Positions 60,169 to 64,000 of a DNA stretch of 64,000 bases are shown in pieces (the first letter of the stretch is position 1; the number at the start of each line of letters is the position of its first letter). The notes under the pieces are model-generated. The model had not been told where the DNA came from, searched no databases, and was given only the letters and a program-made list of their open reading frames with translations. The DNA is from Thermoflexus hugenholtzii JAD2 (GTDB taxonomy: Bacteria > Chloroflexota > Dehalococcoidia > UBA2979): contig CAMDNW010000002.1 of assembly GCA_945903275.1 (NCBI GenBank), positions 1 through 64,000 on the forward strand, in the 5' to 3' direction. The position numbers were made by a program, and so were the translations under genes.

Positions 60169-61233
60169 ATGACCCGGACGGAACGGCTTCAGGCACTTCA
60201 TGCAGCGATGCGCGAACGCATCGTTGTGCTCGACGGCGCGTGGGGGAGCCTGATCCAGGGGTACCAGCTGACCGAGCCGGACTTCCGTGGCGAGCGGTTC
60301 CGCGAGTGGCCGGTCGACCTGAAGGGCGATAACGACCTGTTGATTCTGACGCGCGCAGACATCGTGCGAGAAATTCACGACAGCTACCTAGAGGCGGGCG
60401 CGGATATCACTTCGACCAACACGTTCACCTCCAACCGGATCGCGCAGGCAGACTACCGGCTCGAAGCGTTCGCGGCAGAACTGAACCGGGAAGGAGCGCG
60501 AATCGCACGCGAGGCGTGTGATGCCGCGACGGCGCGCGACGGACAGCCTCGATGGGTGGCCGGCGCGATCGGGCCGACGAATCGGACGGCCTCGATGTCA
60601 CCGAACGTGGACGACCCAGGCGCGCGCAACGTGACATTCGAAGACTTGCGCATCGCATACACCGAGGCGATCCACGGGCTGATCGAGGGCGGCACGGACA
60701 TCCTGTTGATCGAGACGATCACCGACACACTGAACGCCAAAGCGGCGATCTTCGCGGCGGAGGAAGTATTCGAGGCGATCGGCGATCGGTTGCCGATTGT
60801 GATCAGCGGCACCATCGTTGATCGATCGGGGCGCACGCTGTCGGGGCAGACGCTAGAAGCGTTCTGGACGTCCGTGCGGCACGCACAGCCGCTCGCGATT
60901 GGCCTCAATTGCTCGCTTGGGCCTGAAGACCTTCGTCAGTACGTAGCGGAACTGTCGCGCGTCGCGGATGTAGCGGTGTCCGTATATCCGAACGCGGGGC
61001 TGCCGAACCAGTTCGGCGGGTATGACGAGACGCCGGAGCAAATGGCCGGTTCGCTGGGCGCATGGGCGCGCGAAGGCCTCGTGAATATCGTCGGGTCATG
61101 CTGCGGGAGCACGCCGGAGCACACGCGGGCGATCGTCAAGACCATGCGCGGCCTGCCCCCTCGGGCGATTCCGGAGCACCGGCCTGTGATGACGCTCGCG
61201 GGTCTCGAAACCGTCGCGATCGGCGCGATATGA
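60169..61233 (+). CDS. metH: Homocysteine S-methyltransferase domain of a split MetH
   Basis: 354 aa from ATG 60169 (GAAGGA site), corresponding to the N-terminal domain of Met[11 protein letters not shown] at the start, [13 protein letters not shown] and three zinc-binding Cys (GLNCSLGP and [11 protein letters not shown]) are present. It activates homocysteine for methylation. The stop overlaps the start of the next gene by four bases (ATGA), so the two halves of MetH are translationally coupled. Together they equal one full-length cobalamin-dependent methionine synthase. Confidence 0.93.
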   Translation: MTRTERLQALHAAMRERIVVLDGAWGSLIQGYQLTEPDFRGERFREWPVDLKGDNDLLILTRADIVREIHDSYLEAGADITSTNTFTSNRIAQADYRLEAFAAELNREGARIAREACDAATARDGQPRWVAGAIGPTNRTASMSPNVDDPGARNVTFEDLRIAYTEAIHGLIEGGTDILLIETITDTLNAKAAIFAAEEVFEAIGDRLPIVISGTIVDRSGRTLSGQTLEAFWTSVRHAQPLAIGLNCSLGPEDLRQYVAELSRVADVAVSVYPNAGLPNQFGGYDETPEQMAGSLGAWAREGLVNIVGSCCGSTPEHTRAIVKTMRGLPPRAIPEHRPVMTLAGLETVAIGAI

Positions 61234-63902
61234 CCGCCTCGCCTGAAGCCAACCAGCAGCGCGCCACGTTCGTCAACATCGGCGAGCGCACGAACATCAC
61301 GGGGTCGGCACGGTTCCGGCGGTTGATCCTCGCAGGCGACTACGCCACAGCGGTCGAAGTCGCGCGTCAGCAAGTCGAGGCCGGCGCGCAGGTGATCGAC
61401 GTGAACATGGATGAGGCGATGCTGGACGGGGAGGCGGCGATGGCACGCTTCCTACACCTGATCGCCGCCGAGCCGGACATCGCGCGCGTCCCGATCATGA
61501 TCGACTCATCGAAGTGGAGCGTGATCGAAGCCGGCCTGCGGTGCGTGCAGGGCAAAGCGATCGTGAACTCGATCAGCATGAAGGACGGGGAAGAGGCGTT
61601 TCTTGACCGCGCACGCCTCGTGCGGCGGTACGGGGCGGCGGCGGTCGTGATGGCGTTCGACGAGGCGGGGCAAGCGGACACGGCGGAGCGCAAGTTCGCG
61701 ATCTGCGAGCGGTCGTACCGGCTACTCACCGAGCAGATCGGGTTCCCGCCCGAAGACATCATCTTCGACCCGAACATCTTCGCGGTCGCGACGGGCATCG
61801 AGGAGCACAGCAACTACGCGCTGGAGTTCTTCGCAGCGACGGCGCGGATCAAAGCGGAGTTGCCGGGAGCGAAGGTCTCCGGCGGTGTCTCGAATGTCTC
61901 ATTCGCGTTCCGGGGGAACGACGCCGTCCGCGAGGCGATGCACGCGGTGTTCCTGTACCACGCCATCTCCGCCGGCATGGACATGGGGATCGTGAACGCT
62001 GGCACGCTCCCGGTATACGACGAGATCGCTGAGGATCTCCGAGTCCGCGTGGAAGATGTGATCCTCAATCGCCGCCCGGATGGCACTGAGCGGCTCATAG
62101 AGGTCGCCGACCGCTACCGCCGCAATCCGGGCGAGGCCGAAGTGGTGACGATGGAGTGGCGCAATCAAGGGGCGTCCGAGCGGATCACGTACGGCCTCGT
62201 ACACGGTCTCGATGAGTTCATCGTGGATGACGTTGAGGAGGTGCGGCGGCAGATCGCTCAGCCGATCGACGTCATCGAGGGGCCGTTGATGGACGGCATG
62301 AACGTCGTGGGCGACCTGTTTGGCGCGGGAAAGATGTTCCTGCCGCAGGTGGTGAAAAGCGCGCGGGTGATGAAGAAGGCCGTCGCGTACCTCGAACCGT
62401 ACATCGAGGCGCTGAGGGCCGAGGGGGCGCGCAGTTCCAACGGCCGAATTGTGCTTGCCACGGTGAAGGGCGATGTCCACGACATCGGCAAGAACATCGT
62501 GGGCATTGTCTTGCAGTGCAACAACTATGAAGTGATCGACCTCGGGGTGATGGTACCGGCGCAGCGCATCCTCGACACTGCGCGCGAGGTCGAGGCGGAC
62601 GTGATCGGGCTGTCCGGGCTGATCACGCCGAGCCTCGAAGAGATGGCCTACGTCGCGAGCGAGATGGAGCGGCAGGGGTTCCGGCTGCCGCTGTTGATCG
62701 GCGGGGCGACGACCAGCCGCGCACATACCGCCGTGAAGATCGCACCGAACTACAGCGGGCCACTGGTGTATGTGCCAGACGCCTCGCGTGCGGTCAGTGT
62801 GGTCTCGACGCTGCTGTCGGAGGCACACTTTGAAGCGTTCGCCGCGGCGACGCGCGCGGAGTACGACGGCATCCGCGAGGAGCACCTGAGCCGCGAGGGA
62901 GCGGCCAACCGCTTCCCGATCGCCGAGGCACGAGCGCACCCCGCGCCGGTGCGGTGGGAGGGCTACACGCCACCGCCACCGCAGAGCCCGGGCCTGACGA
63001 TGTACCGCGACTACCCGATGGCCGACCTAGTGGAGTGGATCGACTGGACGCCGTTCTTCCAAGCCTGGGAGATCGCCGGGACATTCCCGAAACTGCTCGA
63101 CGATCCGAAGGTCGGCGAGACAGCGCGGGCGCTGTACGAGGACGCGCAGGCGATGCTGCGGCGCATCGTGGACGAGCGGTGGCTGCGCGCGAGCGCCGTT
63201 GCAGGGCTGTGGCCAGCCTCGCGGGTTGGCGACGACATCGAGGTCTACACGGATGAATCTCGCACAACTGTCGCCGCGACGATCCATACGCTGCGGCAGC
63301 AGACGAGCCGCGACCGAGGGCGTGCGGAGAACTACGCGCTGGCCGACTTTGTCGCGGCGAAGGAGAGCGGGGTTCCGGACTACCTCGGCGGATTTGCGGT
63401 GACCGCAGGGCACGGGCTCGACGAGCGGGTGGCGGCGTACAAGGCAGCGAACGACGACTACTCGGCGATCATCCTCGAAGCGCTGGCCGACCGGCTCGCG
63501 GAGGCGCTGGCGGAACGCATCCACGAACGGGTGCGGAAGGATTTGTGGGGATACTCGCCGGACGAAGCGCTGGAAAACACGGCGCTGATAGCCGAGCAGT
63601 ATCGCGGCATCCGGCCGGCGCCGGGGTATCCGGCATGCCCCGACCACACGGAGAAGGGCATCCTCTTTGAGTTGCTCAGTGCCGAGGCGAACACGGGAAT
63701 CACGCTGACTGATTCGTTCGCGATGCACCCAACGGCGGCGGTGTCGGGGTTCTACTTCAGCCACCCAGACACGCGGTACTTTGGCGTGGGGCGCATTGAG
63801 CGAGATCAAGTCGAGGACTACGCGCGGCGCAAGGGGATGACGCTGCCCGAAGCGGAGCGGTGGCTTGCCTCGAATCTTGCGTACACGCCTGTGGGGGCTT
63901 AG
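61230..63902 (+). CDS. metH: MetH folate/cobalamin/activation polypeptide of a split MetH
   Basis: 890 aa. Folate domain: [18 protein letters not shown] at about residues 16-33, [24 protein letters not shown]. Cobalamin domain: helical cap, then [12 protein letters not shown] at about 414-425, with the DxHxxG His as the lower axial ligand, and [14 protein letters not shown]. Reactivation domain: [15 protein letters not shown] at about 795 and [20 protein letters not shown] near the end, so SAM-dependent reactivation is retained. It transfers methyl from 5-methyl-THF to homocysteine via methylcobalamin. It overlaps the first part by four bases and faces metF. Confidence 0.95.
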   Translation: MTASPEANQQRATFVNIGERTNITGSARFRRLILAGDYATAVEVARQQVEAGAQVIDVNMDEAMLDGEAAMARFLHLIAAEPDIARVPIMIDSSKWSVIEAGLRCVQGKAIVNSISMKDGEEAFLDRARLVRRYGAAAVVMAFDEAGQADTAERKFAICERSYRLLTEQIGFPPEDIIFDPNIFAVATGIEEHSNYALEFFAATARIKAELPGAKVSGGVSNVSFAFRGNDAVREAMHAVFLYHAISAGMDMGIVNAGTLPVYDEIAEDLRVRVEDVILNRRPDGTERLIEVADRYRRNPGEAEVVTMEWRNQGASERITYGLVHGLDEFIVDDVEEVRRQIAQPIDVIEGPLMDGMNVVGDLFGAGKMFLPQVVKSARVMKKAVAYLEPYIEALRAEGARSSNGRIVLATVKGDVHDIGKNIVGIVLQCNNYEVIDLGVMVPAQRILDTAREVEADVIGLSGLITPSLEEMAYVASEMERQGFRLPLLIGGATTSRAHTAVKIAPNYSGPLVYVPDASRAVSVVSTLLSEAHFEAFAAATRAEYDGIREEHLSREGAANRFPIAEARAHPAPVRWEGYTPPPPQSPGLTMYRDYPMADLVEWIDWTPFFQAWEIAGTFPKLLDDPKVGETARALYEDAQAMLRRIVDERWLRASAVAGLWPASRVGDDIEVYTDESRTTVAATIHTLRQQTSRDRGRAENYALADFVAAKESGVPDYLGGFAVTAGHGLDERVAAYKAANDDYSAIILEALADRLAEALAERIHERVRKDLWGYSPDEALENTALIAEQYRGIRPAPGYPACPDHTEKGILFELLSAEANTGITLTDSFAMHPTAAVSGFYFSHPDTRYFGVGRIERDQVEDYARRKGMTLPEAERWLASNLAYTPVGA

Positions 63903-63906
63903 GCCG

Positions 63907-64000
63907 CTACTGACCGAAGCCGAGGTTGCGGGCGATCGTGCGGACAGGTTCTGAGAAGTTCATGGTGTAGAGGTGGATGCCGGGGGCACCGGCGGCGAGT
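63907..64000 (-). CDS. metF: Methylenetetrahydrofolate reductase MetF, C-terminal end (cut by the window)
   Basis: The minus frame from the edge reads LAAGAPGIHLYTMNFSEPVR and then TIARNLGFGQ before TAG 63907-63909. This is the conserved C-terminus of MetF (GxPGIHFYTLN and a terminal LG region). MetF makes 5-methyl-THF, the substrate of MetH, and converges with metH with only 4 bp between stops. Only about 30 codons are visible. Confidence 0.8.
   Translation of the reverse strand, partial: LAAGAPGIHLYTMNFSEPVRTIARNLGFGQ

Overview
The window is 64 kb of high-GC bacterial chromosome. It starts inside a 16S rRNA gene (minus strand, 5' half only) and ends inside metF. The gene mix suggests a Chloroflexota bacterium, perhaps Dehalococcoidia-like: a split methylmalonyl-CoA mutase operon, stand-alone xanthine-dehydrogenase-type molybdoenzymes, an SCP-x-type thiolase, a lone menB and many acyl-CoA/SDR genes. 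That placement is inference from gene content; the 16S part could settle it.

Layout. 1-5 kb: 16S rRNA with its promoter, tilS, an FtsB/DivIC-like gene, a catalytically incomplete histidine-phosphatase-like gene coupled to a radical-SAM-linked DUF2344 gene, and a NodB deacetylase lipoprotein. 5-9 kb: the methylmalonyl-CoA mutase operon (mcmA1, an epimerase-VOC fusion, mcmA2, meaB), then tRNA-Val. 9-14 kb: a decaying stretch with a DUF2164 gene interrupted by TGA, an HtrA-like remnant, and an AT-rich epimerase remnant of foreign composition, mixed with intact M42 peptidase and rhomboid genes. 14-20 kb: a heterodimeric ABC exporter and typA. 20-31 kb: MaoC hydratase, MBL hydrolase, TIG-domain secreted protein, bcp, ferredoxin-thioredoxin reductase-like protein, thiolase, beta-propeller protein, an SDR pseudogene and the first molybdoenzyme. 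31-41 kb: ferredoxin/zinc-ribbon fusion, aldo-keto reductase, nitroreductase remnant, malate synthase, SDRs, menB, PAC2, pirin, phosphotriesterase-like protein. 41-45 kb: remnants of a sortase, a GDPD (both ends) and a PhnB protein surround an fdhF/ydeP-mobA pair. 45-54 kb: cyclase, GGCT, CMD, nudC, hydroxyacid dehydrogenase, DUF2867-SDR with TspO, an IS256 remnant, VanY, cupredoxin. 54-64 kb: second molybdoenzyme diverging from a quinone oxidoreductase around a 32-bp palindrome, then aroF-type DAHP synthase, a two-gene metH and the end of metF.

Themes. (1) Propionate/methylmalonyl-CoA, fatty-acyl and C1-methyl metabolism, with B12 needed by both the mutase and MetH. (2) Three molybdenum enzymes with mobA. 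(3) An unusually high number of gene remnants, about ten in 64 kb. The most striking is a GDPD gene whose two ends lie 3.2 kb apart in the same orientation, with mobA, fdhF and a PhnB remnant between them. Many genes end in long, nearly perfect hairpins. No CRISPR array, prophage or complete insertion sequence is visible.
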